Shown: positions 18,631-27,612 of the stretch, one piece after another
Position numbering within the stretch: position 1 is the first letter of the stretch
How the letters are laid out: the number at the start of each line of letters is the position of its first letter
Assembly (NCBI GenBank): GCA_036374835.1
Contig: DASUTB010000001.1
Coordinates: 1-64,000 of the forward strand
DNA length: 64,000 nucleotides
Reading direction: 5' to 3'
Source of the DNA: DASUTB01 sp036374835
Lineage (GTDB): Bacteria; Actinomycetota; Actinomycetes; Jiangellales; Jiangellaceae
The notes under the pieces: generated by a model
The model's database searches: none
What the model saw: only the letters and a program-made list of their open reading frames with translations
Told to the model about the DNA's origin: nothing
Position numbers and translations under genes: made by a program

Positions 18631-20079
18631 CTATTCGCCGCGGTGCCGGCCGTTGCGCCGCGAGCCGATGTCCTGATCGGAGCTCGCGCCGCGGCCGTGT
18701 TTGTTGAGGCCGGCCGGCAGATCGAGCAGGCCGGTGACGGTATCGAGGTGCTGGTGGCCGGTGGCGAAGAAACCGCCGAACTCCTCGCGATCGGGCGAAC
18801 CGTCACCGGGAGCCTCAGAACTGTCGGCGTCGCGGCCACGGCCATTCGAACTCGCCAGGCGCAGGTCCGGACGCGGGCGCTCCTCCACCTCGTCGAAGAT
18901 CGATCGCGCTGACTCGTGCGTCGGAGCGGCGCGCCGTGCCCGTCGTTGCACCCGCTCCTCGGAGCGATCGGCGTTCATCGGCTGGGTGGCGATGGCCGCA
19001 TGCCGGGCGCGACGTTCGTCATCGGCTGGCCGTGCGGCGGCCGGATGGTTGATCACGTCCGCGTCGTGGTCGGGGGATCCCCGGTCGTCGTTGCGGTTCG
19101 TTCGCGAGGTGCCGCCCCACGCCGGCGGCGGATCGCCCGGCGATGGCGGTGTGGAACCGGAACGTGGGGTGTCCGCCGGCTGGGTCGTATTCGACGTGTG
19201 TCTCGTGCCGTTGGCCGTTGGCGAAGCGTGTGCCGCAGGGGTCAGGGTTTCCGGAGCCTTGGGCGCGGCCGGAGTCTGCGGCGACGATGAAGGAGCGCTC
19301 GGGTCCGGTGTGGAGCCCGGCGATGCCGAGGGCTCGAAAGCAGACTTTCCCGGTCCCCATGCCGGCGCGGCCGCAGCGGGCTGCGCGGATGCCGGTGTAG
19401 TGGGCTGCGCAGCGGCAGGATGGCCAGGTGCCGGCACCGTAGGTTGTGCTGGAGCGACCGGTGGCGCTGGGACGACCGGTGGCGCTGGGGATACCGCCGG
19501 TACCGGCGCCGTGCTGTGGCTGCCGTCGGATGCGGCCGTGGTTCGTGGCGTTCGTGGGGCCGGGCGGACATCTGCCGGTTTCCCAGGCGCCGGCTGTGCT
19601 GGGGTCGGAACATCTGGCTCGGCGGGTTCCGGCTTCTGCTGGGGCTGTGCCGGGGAGTGCGCGGTGGCCGCCTCGGTCGGTGCCGTCGATTGCGGCGCCG
19701 GTGCGGCGGGACGGACGTCTGCCGACTCCGCGGCCACCGTTGCTGCCTGCTTGTGAAGCTGCGGGACGTCCGCCGTCGAGGAAGCGTCGTTCGGCGGGGC
19801 CGAGCGGCGGGCCCGACGCCCACCCTGCTGTGCCGCGGGCTCGGCCGTTCCAGGGACAGCGTCGATCCACTCGATACTGGTGGTTTCACCGTGGCCGTGT
19901 GCCGCGATCAGGTCTTCGACCGAGTCGAGAACGCTGGTGGCCCGATGCGCCGAACTCCAGCGCAGCACGACCTGGCCGTCATCGAAGGCAACGCCATAAG
20001 CGATCACTCCGGTACCGGCGCCGCCGGAGTAATCGACGTGCCGGATGAGGGCGAATCGGCGAGGAAGCATGAGCGTCAC
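18631..20079 (-). CDS. Hypothetical protein, conserved N-terminal domain with Pro/Ala-rich disordered tail
   Basis: 482 residues, function unknown. The first ~75 residues form a compact domain (RRFALIRHVDYSGG, YGVAFDDGQVVLRWSS, VEDLIAAHGHGETTS); residues ~80-420 are Pro/Ala/Thr-rich and probably disordered; a short C-terminal block (GGFFATGHQHLDTVTGLLDLP) looks structured. GTG at 20079 overlaps the stop of a 26-codon leader ORF as GTGA; ATG 20070 is the alternative start. No membrane segment. The name is withheld because I do not recognise the family. Confidence 0.7.
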   Translation of the reverse strand: MTLMLPRRFALIRHVDYSGGAGTGVIAYGVAFDDGQVVLRWSSAHRATSVLDSVEDLIAAHGHGETTSIEWIDAVPGTAEPAAQQGGRRARRSAPPNDASSTADVPQLHKQAATVAAESADVRPAAPAPQSTAPTEAATAHSPAQPQQKPEPAEPDVPTPAQPAPGKPADVRPAPRTPRTTAASDGSHSTAPVPAVSPAPPVVPAPPVAPAQPTVPAPGHPAAAQPTTPASAQPAAAAPAWGPGKSAFEPSASPGSTPDPSAPSSSPQTPAAPKAPETLTPAAHASPTANGTRHTSNTTQPADTPRSGSTPPSPGDPPPAWGGTSRTNRNDDRGSPDHDADVINHPAAARPADDERRARHAAIATQPMNADRSEERVQRRARRAAPTHESARSIFDEVEERPRPDLRLASSNGRGRDADSSEAPGDGSPDREEFGGFFATGHQHLDTVTGLLDLPAGLNKHGRGASSDQDIGSRRNGRHRGE

Positions 20080-20156
20080 CGGCCACGATCCGCGCTGAGG
20101 GCGCCTGCCCTTCTGTATTTACCCACCGATGTCACTGGCACATCTTGCGCGATCAT
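20076..20156 (-). CDS. Possible 26-residue leader ORF
   Basis: Short frame starting ATG at 20156 behind a strong AGGAGG (five bases away) and ending TGA at 20078-20076, which overlaps the GTG of the proline-rich gene as GTGA. The peptide begins MIAQDVPVTSVGKYRRAG. The perfect ribosome site and stop/start overlap are the reason to list it; there is no composition or homology support. It could be a translational-coupling leader or a true small protein. Confidence 0.35.
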   Translation of the reverse strand: MIAQDVPVTSVGKYRRAGALSADRGR

Positions 20157-20363
20157 GCCGCCTCCTGTCGATACCCCTTGCCGGAAAGGTCCATTTTGGC
20201 ATGCGCGATCGTGCGCGCTTTCGGTCGCATCGGCGCTGGGCGTCGGCCAGCAACGTGGTGAGATAACAACCTGACAACAACGTCGATCGGACCGGTGCCG
20301 TACGCGTTACGGTACGGGGCTTTCGATGAAAAGCTTCGGCATAAGTCGATGGAGGAGGCGTAT

Positions 20364-20600
20364 ATGACGAATAGCGGGGCTGACACGCTGATCATCCAGA
20401 CCATCCGCACGATCCGGGACCGGTTCGGGGCCGAAGGGCTCCGCGATCTTGTGGAGTTGGCCACTCGCGAGTTGCGCGAAGCCGAGCAGTCCCAGCCTGA
20501 AGCTGGCGCTGCTGCGCCGCGGCAATGGGAGGACCCGGCCGGCGACGTGGCCGACACGCAGGCGTGGCTCGCGTTCACCGGCGACGTCGACGACCGCTGA
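20364..20600 (+). CDS. Small hypothetical protein, 78 residues
   Basis: Starts MTNSGADTLIIQTIRTIRDRFG; helical, charged N-terminal half (GLRDLVELATRELREAE) and an acidic tail with GDVADTQAWLAFTGDVDD. No recognised domain, signal or membrane segment. GGAGGAGG precedes the ATG at good spacing, and an upstream dyad CCGTACGCGTTACGG lies near 20297. Convergent with otsA. Function unknown. Confidence 0.6.
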   Translation: MTNSGADTLIIQTIRTIRDRFGAEGLRDLVELATRELREAEQSQPEAGAAAPRQWEDPAGDVADTQAWLAFTGDVDDR

Positions 20601-20618
20601 GGCCGGACCGGAGTCCGG

Positions 20619-22016
20619 TCATACCGATCGCAGGGTGTCCAGGTACTCGCGCGCCCAGCGGTTGACGTCGTGCGTCCGAACATGATCACGTAGCGAACGC
20701 ATGCGTGCCTCGGCTTCAGCCGGGTCGACCCGCATGGCGTCCAGCATGGTCTGTTTCAGCCCGTCGATGTCGTGCGGGTTGACCAGGAACGCCCCGTCCA
20801 GCTCGTCCGCGGCGCCGGCGAATTCGGACAGGATGAGCGCACCGCGCAGATCGGTGCGCGCGGCCACGTATTCCTTCGCGACCAGGTTCATTCCGTCGCG
20901 CAACGGCGTGACCACCATCACGTCCGCGGCACGCAGTAGCGCCACCAGCTCAGGCCGGTTGTACGACGAATGCAGGTAGTGCACGGCCGGAGTGCCGATC
21001 CGTCCGTAGTCGCCGTTCATCCGTCCGACTTGGAGCTCGATCTCGTCGCGGAGCAGCTGGTAGGCCTCCACCCGCTCTCTACTCGGCGTTGCGAGCTGGA
21101 TGAAGACGGCCTCGTCAGGTGTGACATCGCCGTCGGCGAGCAGCTCGCCCCAGGCCTGAAGGCGGTGCCGGATGCCCTTGGTGTAGTCGAGGCGGTCGAT
21201 CCCGAGTAGGACATGCTCGGGGGAGCCGATCTCCTCGCGGATGGCGGCACTGCGCTCATGCACCTTGGAAGTGCCGGCGAGTTGTTCGACCTCTTCGAAC
21301 TCGATCGAGATCGGGAAGGCGCGGGCCATCACCTTGCGTCCCTCGTGGATCATGATGTGATCGTCCGCGCTCGTCGCATCGGTGAAGTGGGTACACAGCG
21401 AGACGAAGTTGCGGGCCGCACCGCGGCGCTGGAAACCGACGAGGTCGGCGCCGAGCAACCCTTCGAGGATCTGCCGGCGCCACGGCAGCTGGGCGAACAG
21501 CTCGCCGGGCGGGAAGGGGATGTGCAGGAAGAAACCGATTCGCAGGTCGGGGCGCATCTCCCGCAGCATCTGCGGCACGAGCTGGAGCTGGTAGTCCTGG
21601 ACGAAGACGACGGCGCCCTCGGCGGCGACCGACGCCGCGGCATCGGCGAATCGCCGGTTCACCCGCACGTAGACGTCCCACCAGTCGCGATGGAACTCCG
21701 GCGGTACGATCACGTCGTGGTAGAGCGGCCACAGTGTCGTATTCGAGAAGCCTTCGTAGTAGAGCGCGACGTCGCGCGCGGACAACGGCACACCGATCAG
21801 GTCCATGTCGTCGGTCGAGAAGTTCGGCGGCGCGTCGTCGACCGACCCGGTCCACCCGACCCACGCGCCTTCATTCGAACGCATCACCGGCGCGAGCGCC
21901 GTCACAAGTCCCCCAGGGCTCCGTCTCCAACTCGTGTGACCATCGGCGTGGGTTACCCGATCAACGGGCAGCCGATTGGCGACAACGACGAAGCTGCTCG
22001 GGCTGGTGTTTCCCAC
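20619..22016 (-). CDS. otsA: Alpha,alpha-trehalose-6-phosphate synthase
   Basis: GT20 glycosyltransferase making trehalose-6-phosphate from UDP- (or other NDP-) glucose and glucose-6-phosphate. Family features: VVVANRLPVDR at the N terminus, SPGGLVTAL, WVGWTG, VQDYQLQLVP, GFFLHIPFPP, DRLDYTKGI, TPLRDGMNLVAKEYVA. GTG 22016 is preferred: GAGGAGG lies six bases upstream and the family motif then sits near residue 12, while longer frames cross the divergent DUF3263 promoter. Product is consumed by otsB at 23205. Confidence 0.95.
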   Translation of the reverse strand: MGNTSPSSFVVVANRLPVDRVTHADGHTSWRRSPGGLVTALAPVMRSNEGAWVGWTGSVDDAPPNFSTDDMDLIGVPLSARDVALYYEGFSNTTLWPLYHDVIVPPEFHRDWWDVYVRVNRRFADAAASVAAEGAVVFVQDYQLQLVPQMLREMRPDLRIGFFLHIPFPPGELFAQLPWRRQILEGLLGADLVGFQRRGAARNFVSLCTHFTDATSADDHIMIHEGRKVMARAFPISIEFEEVEQLAGTSKVHERSAAIREEIGSPEHVLLGIDRLDYTKGIRHRLQAWGELLADGDVTPDEAVFIQLATPSRERVEAYQLLRDEIELQVGRMNGDYGRIGTPAVHYLHSSYNRPELVALLRAADVMVVTPLRDGMNLVAKEYVAARTDLRGALILSEFAGAADELDGAFLVNPHDIDGLKQTMLDAMRVDPAEAEARMRSLRDHVRTHDVNRWAREYLDTLRSV

Positions 22017-22152
22017 GAAGGCCCTCCTCGTACTAAAACCGTATCTCACCTCGGAGTTGACGATGAACAGATGTGGCCGTGAGTTCGTGAGAACGTCGTA
22101 TTCCGGCATGTCGCGGTACAGGTAGGCCAGCAGTGGTACGTAACATGACGTC

Positions 22153-22458
22153 GTGACGAGCGCGGCCCCCGAACCCACCGACCCGTTGAGCGACCGCGAT
22201 CGCGCGATTCTGGACTTCGAGAAGAAGTGGTGGCGCTATCCGGGTGCCAAGGAGCAAGCGATCAGGGACCACCTGGGCATGCCGGCGACCCGCTACTACC
22301 AGCTGTTGAACGCGCTGCTCGACCGTGCCGAGGCCCTTGGGTATGACCCGATTCTGGTGCGCCGCCTTCGCCGCCTGCGCGCCCGGCGCATGCGCCATGA
22401 CACAACGCCAGACGACCACGACAGAATGATCACGTTAAGCCGGCATTCCCCAACTTAA
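22153..22458 (+). CDS. DUF3263-family protein
   Basis: 101 residues, conserved actinobacterial small protein. Core LSDRDRAILDFEKKWWRYPGAKEQ and PATRYYQLLNALLD suggests a helix-turn-helix-like fold; role not established. Divergent from otsA. The final residues (RMITLSRHSPT) are encoded by dispersed repeat R2, so the native C terminus was probably shorter or different; the family domain itself ends before it. Confidence 0.88.
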   Translation: MTSAAPEPTDPLSDRDRAILDFEKKWWRYPGAKEQAIRDHLGMPATRYYQLLNALLDRAEALGYDPILVRRLRRLRARRMRHDTTPDDHDRMITLSRHSPT

Positions 22459-22488
22459 CGGGTCCTGTAAGCCGCGCATCGGGAGTAC
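22423..22488 (+). repeat. Dispersed repeat copy R2
   Basis: Begins AGAATGATCACGTTAAGC (22423-22440), then CGGCATTCCCCAACTTAACGG and CCTGTAAGCCGCGCATCGG. It overlaps the last 12 codons of the DUF3263 gene, reading through in frame (R-M-I-T-L-S). Confidence 0.8.
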
Positions 22489-22579
22489 ACGCCATGCCAT
22501 GAAGCGATCTCCGATCCGGCACCGGATCGCCGGCACCGGTTCTCGCACACACCGGCCAACTCGCGTAATCTCCGTATCC

Positions 22580-23200
22580 GTGACCGACGGTACGTTCCTG
22601 AGCAGGGTTTGGCCCTCCCTCGTGGCGCTCGTCGGCACGGTCGCCGTTGTCATCGGCCTGCTGTTCCTGTTCGGCGACGACGGCTCTGGAGGCGACGACG
22701 ATGCCGTGGCCGGGGACGAAGCGGTCGCCGGGGATGAGGCGGCCGCCGGCGAGGAGAACACCGACGAGGGCCAGGCGACCGCAGACCCCACCGCCGAGCC
22801 GACCGGCGAGAGCACTGGCGACGCCGACGAAAACGGCGAGAGCGAAGAGCCGGACGCACCGGCCACGCCGGTCGAAGCTCCGCCCGAGCTGCGCACCCCG
22901 GTCGGGATCCTGAACGCCACGGATATCACCGGTCTTGCCGCCGGCGCGCAGGAACGGTTCGTCGACGGCGGCTGGGAAGTACCGGTCACCACGAACTACA
23001 GCGGCGAGGTCGAGGGGACGACGGTCTACTACCCGACCGAGGAACTCCGTGCCTCCGCCGAGGCGCTGCAGGCGCAGTTCCCGGAGATCCGGTTCGTCGA
23101 GCCGCGGCCCGAGGACTCGAACCTGACGACCGAGCGCATCCTGGTGGTCCTCGCCGAGGACTACGCCGAGGCCGTGGGCGCCATCGAAGGGTCTGGCTGA
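22580..23200 (+). CDS. LytR C-terminal-domain membrane protein
   Basis: About 206 residues: short cytoplasmic start, one transmembrane helix (LVALVGTVAVVIGLLFLFG, about 15-33), a long acidic Asp/Glu/Ala linker to about 110, then a LytR_C domain (VGILNATDITGLAAGAQERF, TTVYYPTEELRASAEAL, ERILVVLAEDY). LytR_C domains occur on LytR-CpsA-Psr wall-ligases; standalone versions have unknown roles, probably extracytoplasmic. GTG 22580 chosen so the helix lies near the N terminus. Four bases precede otsB. Confidence 0.85.
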   Translation: MTDGTFLSRVWPSLVALVGTVAVVIGLLFLFGDDGSGGDDDAVAGDEAVAGDEAAAGEENTDEGQATADPTAEPTGESTGDADENGESEEPDAPATPVEAPPELRTPVGILNATDITGLAAGAQERFVDGGWEVPVTTNYSGEVEGTTVYYPTEELRASAEALQAQFPEIRFVEPRPEDSNLTTERILVVLAEDYAEAVGAIEGSG

Positions 23201-23204
23201 CGGC

Positions 23205-24020
23205 GTGTCCGCTGATCCGGCCGAGTCCGCGACCGACGGTGATGCCCGGCGGGGTTCGCCCGACCTCGACGCGGTGCTGGGTACTGAGCCGTCTCGGACG
23301 CTCGTCGCGCTGGATTTCGACGGCACGCTCGCCCCGATCGTGGCACGGCCCGAGGACGCCGCGGCCCATCCGGACGCCGCCGATGTGCTGGCAGCTCTGG
23401 CCGAGGCGGGCTACCGGATCGCGATCCTGACCGGGCGGCCGGTCGCCGACGTCCTTCGGCTCGGCGCCGGTTTCGGAGACGTACGCGGTCTCACGATTCT
23501 CGGGCACTACGGCATGGAACGGTGGGCCGACGGCGCGGTGACGGCGCCGCCCGAGCACCCGGGCGTATCGCCGGCCCGTGCGGCTCTCGAGACGCTCGCC
23601 GCGACCGAGCCCGGCGTTCATGTCGAGAACAAGGGACACGCGGTCGCACTGCACACCCGCCCGGCGCCCGATCCGGCGGAGGCGTTCCGGCGACTCGTTC
23701 CGGCGGCCGAGTCCATCGCATCCGAGCTCGGGCTCGAGGCGGTTCCGGGGCGGTTCGTCATCGAGCTGCGCCCACCAGGCACCGACAAGGGCGGCGCGCT
23801 CCGGGAGCTGGTGACGACGCCGGTGGTGAGCGCCGTCGTGTTCGCCGGGGACGATCTCGGGGATCTGCCGGCTGTGCGCACGCTGCGGGAGCTGGACGTG
23901 CGCAGCGTCGTGATCTGCAGCGACTCACCTGAGACCCCGGATGAGCTTCGCCGGCAAGCCGACATCGTCGTCGACGGCCCGAGCGGCGTGCTTGCGGCAC
24001 TCCGCAAGCTGGTCTCGTAG
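23205..24020 (+). CDS. otsB: Trehalose-6-phosphate phosphatase
   Basis: HAD-superfamily phosphatase releasing trehalose. Motif I is LDFDGTLAPI (first Asp nucleophile), motif II TGRP, and motif IV GDDLGDLPA; 271 residues, normal. Separated from otsA by DUF3263 and the LytR_C gene, and four bases after the latter, so it is expressed with that gene rather than with otsA, which points the other way. Confidence 0.93.
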   Translation: MSADPAESATDGDARRGSPDLDAVLGTEPSRTLVALDFDGTLAPIVARPEDAAAHPDAADVLAALAEAGYRIAILTGRPVADVLRLGAGFGDVRGLTILGHYGMERWADGAVTAPPEHPGVSPARAALETLAATEPGVHVENKGHAVALHTRPAPDPAEAFRRLVPAAESIASELGLEAVPGRFVIELRPPGTDKGGALRELVTTPVVSAVVFAGDDLGDLPAVRTLRELDVRSVVICSDSPETPDELRRQADIVVDGPSGVLAALRKLVS

Positions 24021-24178
24021 CCGTTGACGGCTGACCGCGCCCCGGGGCGCGCACCTCGCTGGGATTGTGACCAAAGGAACCAGTCTTTCGGTGCGAATCG
24101 GGCACACGAGGTGCACGAATCCAGCGAGGTACGCGTAACCGAGCGAGGAGTGCGTGAAGCGGCGTTCTGGAGCGCGCG

Positions 24179-24982
24179 CTAGGCCCTCCGCCACGTCCAG
24201 TTCATCTCGGCGGTCAGCGGGTCGTCCGGTGTGACGAGGACCGGTTCGAGATTGAGCGCATCAGGCGGCCCGGTCTGCGGTTCGACGCACACGGCATCCT
24301 CAGGCTCGGTGAAGATGACGCCGTAGCGGGTATCACCGGATACATCGAGCTGCAGCGCGTCCGGCCAGGTCAGCGTCACCGGCCACCCGACCTTGTCGAA
24401 GCAGTCGTCCCACGGCTGCGGCGGAATCGGCGCCCGTTCACCGGTCGGGATGTGGCTGTCGTCCCGCTTCAGGATGGCGTCCGCCGTCACGTCCAACTCC
24501 AGCGTCCCCCCGCGGGCGAGCCGCCGCGAGAACCAGGGATGCCATCCGGCAGCCGCCGGGAACGGCTGGTCCTCGGCGTGAACCTCGATCCGGAAGTGCG
24601 CGCTCGCGCCGGCGAGATTGATCACGTGGCGGACGAAGCCGTTCCAGGGCCAGCGGTCGTCCAGCCGGCAGTCGATGACCGCGGTGTCGCGCGTGTGCTC
24701 GACGTACCGCCAGGGACGATCTGCCACCGTGCCATGGATCGCATGCGACCCGAAGTTGATCGGCAGGCGGTACCTTCGCCCGTCGAAACTGAAACGGCCC
24801 TCGCGGATCCGTCCCGCCCAGGGGGCCATGACGAAGCTGCCCCAGTGGTACAGGCTGTGCGGGTCCGGTTGTGCCAGGACGTCGAGATCCCCGATGGCGA
24901 GCCGGGTCGCTCGTCCGCCCGCATCGAGATCCAGGTGGAGTTGGGCGTCGCCGGCGGCGAGCGTGATCTCCCGGATCGGCAT
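24179..24982 (-). CDS. Aldose 1-epimerase family protein
   Basis: 267 residues of the galactose-mutarotase-like fold. Conserved features: INFGSHAIHGTVADRPW, WHPWFSRRL (catalytic His region), and WDDCFDK near the end; the usual active-site Glu is likely in the C-terminal FTEPEDAVCVEPQTG segment. Interconverts sugar anomers, exact sugar unknown. ATG at 24982 is two bases after the stop of the upstream small membrane gene, so the two are cotranscribed. Confidence 0.88.
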   Translation of the reverse strand: MPIREITLAAGDAQLHLDLDAGGRATRLAIGDLDVLAQPDPHSLYHWGSFVMAPWAGRIREGRFSFDGRRYRLPINFGSHAIHGTVADRPWRYVEHTRDTAVIDCRLDDRWPWNGFVRHVINLAGASAHFRIEVHAEDQPFPAAAGWHPWFSRRLARGGTLELDVTADAILKRDDSHIPTGERAPIPPQPWDDCFDKVGWPVTLTWPDALQLDVSGDTRYGVIFTEPEDAVCVEPQTGPPDALNLEPVLVTPDDPLTAEMNWTWRRA

Positions 24983-24984
24983 CG

Positions 24985-25410
24985 TCAAGGCCTCCTGCCG
25001 CGGCCGCGCTGGAAGACCGAGCGCAGCGGATGCTCGCGGTACCCACCGTCGAGCAGTCCGGCTCGTGTCTCGAAGATGTTGCGCGACCAGGTGTCGCCGG
25101 TACGGATCCAGGACCACGCCGCGGCAAGGAGGTAGAGCGGCAGCATGAGTGGACCGATGCAGAGTGCGTACTGCGTCGCGTGCCGTGATTCGTGGGTCAG
25201 CAGGGTCGGACGCCTGTCGTGCACCGCCGGACCGTCCCGATGGATCACGACATTGCCGACGGTGAACGCGGGCGCCGGCGGAACCGGAAGGCGGTAGCGG
25301 TAGCCGAGGATGAGCCCGTCAGGCCCGGCTGTGAACGTGCTGCCACCCACGACACCGATGATGAGGCCCAGCAACGTGGATGTGTTGACCGCGTTCGCCG
25401 CGAGCCTCAT
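24985..25410 (-). CDS. Small membrane protein with HESRH motif
   Basis: 141 residues from ATG 25410. Two hydrophobic stretches (LLGLIIGVVGG near the start and IGPLMLPLYLLAAAWSWI after the motif). Between them, LLTHESRHATQYA is an HExxH sequence only as H-E-S-R-H, compatible with a zinc-protease-like site next to membrane helices, but no third ligand is certain. Upstream partner of the epimerase gene. Function unknown. Confidence 0.65.
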   Translation of the reverse strand: MRLAANAVNTSTLLGLIIGVVGGSTFTAGPDGLILGYRYRLPVPPAPAFTVGNVVIHRDGPAVHDRRPTLLTHESRHATQYALCIGPLMLPLYLLAAAWSWIRTGDTWSRNIFETRAGLLDGGYREHPLRSVFQRGRGRRP

Positions 25411-25474
25411 CCCATCCGCCCTTCGCACGGCTCCCATCCTGCCTCGACCCGACACGGCCACGTCGCGCGGACTC

Positions 25475-25530
25475 GGAATGACCACGTTAAGCCCAATGCC
25501 GGGTAGTTAAGGTCCGGAGGTTGTGGTCAA
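25475..25530 (+). repeat. Dispersed repeat copy R3a (diverged)
   Basis: Begins GGAATGACCACGTTAAGC (25475-25492). A further weak core, AGAATGACACGCAAACGCC, lies near 25560. With R3b it frames 25475-25813 with inverted ends, an arrangement like R1a/R1b. Confidence 0.6.
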
Positions 25531-25744
25531 GTTTCTGGCTCGCCGCCGCTACGGCTACTCAGAATGACACGCAAACGCCACTTTGGCCTGCCTAACGACC
25601 GGTCAACGAGGCGCTAACCGTTGCTTCGCCTCGCTGATTCTCCGAGAGCGCCGGTCACGTCGGCGGTGACGGCCCGCACTGCTCGCTAGCGCTCCTCCAT
25701 CCCCGGACCGCCGCTTGTCGGTCCGCGATTCGACCTTTGCTCGG
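25531..25744. other. Intergenic region without gene
   Basis: Low coding potential in all frames; no hairpin with a T tail. It lies between the inverted repeat ends R3a and R3b and may be internal sequence of a decayed mobile or repetitive element. Contains GACGTCGGCGG-type imperfect dyads only. Confidence 0.4.
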
Positions 25745-25813
25745 CGGCTACCGATGTTGCGTGGTGTGTAGCAGGCGTTTGGCCGGAGAGCAGCGGCCTT
25801 ACGTGATCATTCT
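25745..25813 (-). repeat. Dispersed repeat copy R3b
   Basis: On the minus strand: AGAATGATCACGTAAG, then GCCGCTGCTC, CCGGCCAAACG, CTGCTACACACC and CGCAAC. It supplies the last four codons (RMIT) and TAA stop of the amidohydrolase. It is the closest relative of copy R4, in the same orientation, at the other edge of the catabolic island. Confidence 0.8.
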
Positions 25814-27277
25814 GCGGTGGGCGGGGCGGTGGATGTAGCGGCCGGACGGCTCGCCGATCACGTTGCCGTCGCGCAGGATTTGCCGACCGCGCAGGAACGT
25901 GTGGCGCACCGAGGCGGTGAGTTCCATGCCTTCGAACGGCGTGTACTCCTGCGACGAGGGCGAGTCCGCGGCATGGACGACGAACGACCGGTTCGGATCG
26001 ACCAGCGCCAGGTCCGCGTCGTAACCAACGGCGACGTCGCCCTTGCTCCAAAGTCCGTACCGCTGTGCCGGAGCCCTGCTGGTCAGCTCAGCCACCCGGC
26101 CGTAGCTCAGGCCGCGCCGCGGTGCTTCGGTGAGAAGCCCTGGAAGCAGGTACTCGGCGCCGCCGAAGCCGGACTTGGCGACGAACACGTCGTCGGCGGG
26201 CTCGCCGAACTTGTCCTCGGCGCGGCAGCACGCGTGGTCCGAGACGACCCAGTCGACCGTGCCGTCGGCCACGGACTCCCACAGCGCCTCGAGATCCGAG
26301 CGTGGCCGGATCGGCGGGTTGACCTTGCCCCCGATACCGGCCGCGGTCTCGATGTCGGCGATCAGGTGTCCGACGGTCACCTCGCGTCGGAAGTCGATGT
26401 GCGGGAACGCCGCGCCCATCCGTCTGGCGGCGTCGATCGCCTTCGCCGACGACAGGTGGAGCAGGTTGATCGCCGGCAGCTGGGTCTCGTGCGCGAGGTA
26501 CGACGCGATCGTGATGGCCAGGCCCTCCGAATGCGGTGGGCGGGACGCGTGGTAGGCCGCCAGACCGGTCAGTTCCCCGGCCGATTCGACCATCTTGGTG
26601 TAGGCGGCCATGATCTCGGCGGTCTCGCAGTGCAGCGACAGGCTGATCGCGTCGGCGATGTCCGGGTGCCGCTCCCGCGTGGCCTGGATGCCGCGCATGA
26701 CGAACTCGAAGTGGGCGTAGTCGTACGACTCGCCCTCGGGCGTCATCAGGAACTTGGACTGGTCGGACGAGCGCCCGTGCAGGCCGTGGCTGCCGTAGAA
26801 CATGAAGATCTTGAACGAGGTGACGCCGAATTTGTCGACCAGCATGTCGAGCTCGTCGATGTGCGAGCGCTGCATGGGTGCGACATGGAAGGCGTGATCG
26901 ACGTACGCGTTGGATCCGGCCCGGTCGAGCACCTCGGGCATAAACGCCTCGTACGGGCCACCCTTGTTGAGGTAGTACTGGCCGGTGCGGATGTAGGTCA
27001 CCCCGGTGGTGACGCCGCCCTGGGCGGCCGCCCGGCTCTCGGTGTCGGCGTCGATCTCCAGCGGGTTGTAGATGCCCCAGTGCTGGTGGGCGTCCACCAC
27101 GCCGGGGAAGGCGAGCAGCCCGTCGGCGTCGACGACCTCGGCCGCGTCCGCCGGGTCGAGGTGGGGCTCGACAGCGGTGAACACACCGCCGGAGATCCCG
27201 AGGTCGAGCCGCTCGGGCCGGTCGTGGCCGGGACGGACGACGTCGGCGTTGGTGATGAGCAGGTCGTACGTGGTCAT
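25799..27277 (-). CDS. Amidohydrolase (dihydroorotase / dihydropyrimidinase / allantoinase-like)
   Basis: 492-residue TIM-barrel hydrolase of cyclic amides. Metal ligands: HQH in DAHQHWGIYN, the probable carbamylated lysine in TSFKIFMFYG, later histidines LSLHCETA and INLLHLSSAK, and the catalytic Asp in SDHACC. N-terminal ITNADVV and FPGVVDAH are typical. The substrate is probably a ring amide or ureide but is not known; the lysine neighbourhood is not classic for any one group. Last gene of the leftward operon, coupled to the previous gene by ATGA. The last residues (RMIT) come from repeat R3b. Confidence 0.85.
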   Translation of the reverse strand: MTTYDLLITNADVVRPGHDRPERLDLGISGGVFTAVEPHLDPADAAEVVDADGLLAFPGVVDAHQHWGIYNPLEIDADTESRAAAQGGVTTGVTYIRTGQYYLNKGGPYEAFMPEVLDRAGSNAYVDHAFHVAPMQRSHIDELDMLVDKFGVTSFKIFMFYGSHGLHGRSSDQSKFLMTPEGESYDYAHFEFVMRGIQATRERHPDIADAISLSLHCETAEIMAAYTKMVESAGELTGLAAYHASRPPHSEGLAITIASYLAHETQLPAINLLHLSSAKAIDAARRMGAAFPHIDFRREVTVGHLIADIETAAGIGGKVNPPIRPRSDLEALWESVADGTVDWVVSDHACCRAEDKFGEPADDVFVAKSGFGGAEYLLPGLLTEAPRRGLSYGRVAELTSRAPAQRYGLWSKGDVAVGYDADLALVDPNRSFVVHAADSPSSQEYTPFEGMELTASVRHTFLRGRQILRDGNVIGEPSGRYIHRPAHRRMIT

Positions 27278-27612
27278 GAGGCCTCAGTCTCCTGGGTGTC
27301 GGCGGGTGTGTCGGACATGGCCGCGAGGCCGGCAGGGTCATTTGTGTGCCGGGCGAGGGGATGGACGGTGATGTTCATCCACGGCCACAGCGGTAGTGAC
27401 GAGAGCGCCTCGTGCAAGGCGGTGGCGTCCTCGGCCTCCCACAGGCCCCAGTTCGCCCACCTGCCCGGCACCCGCCACAGCCGTTTCATCACCCCGGCCA
27501 CGGCGAGCTCCCGTCCGCGGGTGAGTTCGGCGGCGAACAGCCGTTCGCGGTCGCTCTCGCCGCCGTCCGGCGGCCATTCGATCTCGATGTTGACCAGGAA
27601 CTCCACGGTCAC
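27274..27612 (-). CDS. Muconolactone isomerase-like protein
   Basis: 112 residues. Matches the muconolactone delta-isomerase fold: MTVEFLVNIEIEWP start, ELTRGRELAVAGVMKRLWRVPG, and a tail SLPLWPWMNITVHPL. Classical enzymes shift a double bond in muconolactone in the beta-ketoadipate path; family members in unrelated clusters have undefined isomerase or dimer roles. Overlaps both neighbours by four bases (ATGA-type), so it is a fixed part of the operon. Confidence 0.85.
   Translation of the reverse strand: MTVEFLVNIEIEWPPDGGESDRERLFAAELTRGRELAVAGVMKRLWRVPGRWANWGLWEAEDATALHEALSSLPLWPWMNITVHPLARHTNDPAGLAAMSDTPADTQETEAS

Noticed and set aside
20684..20700. Repeat-like ATGATCACGTAGC inside otsA
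   Set aside because: It is ordinary coding sequence for the conserved DHVRTHD end of OtsA and lacks the rest of the repeat.
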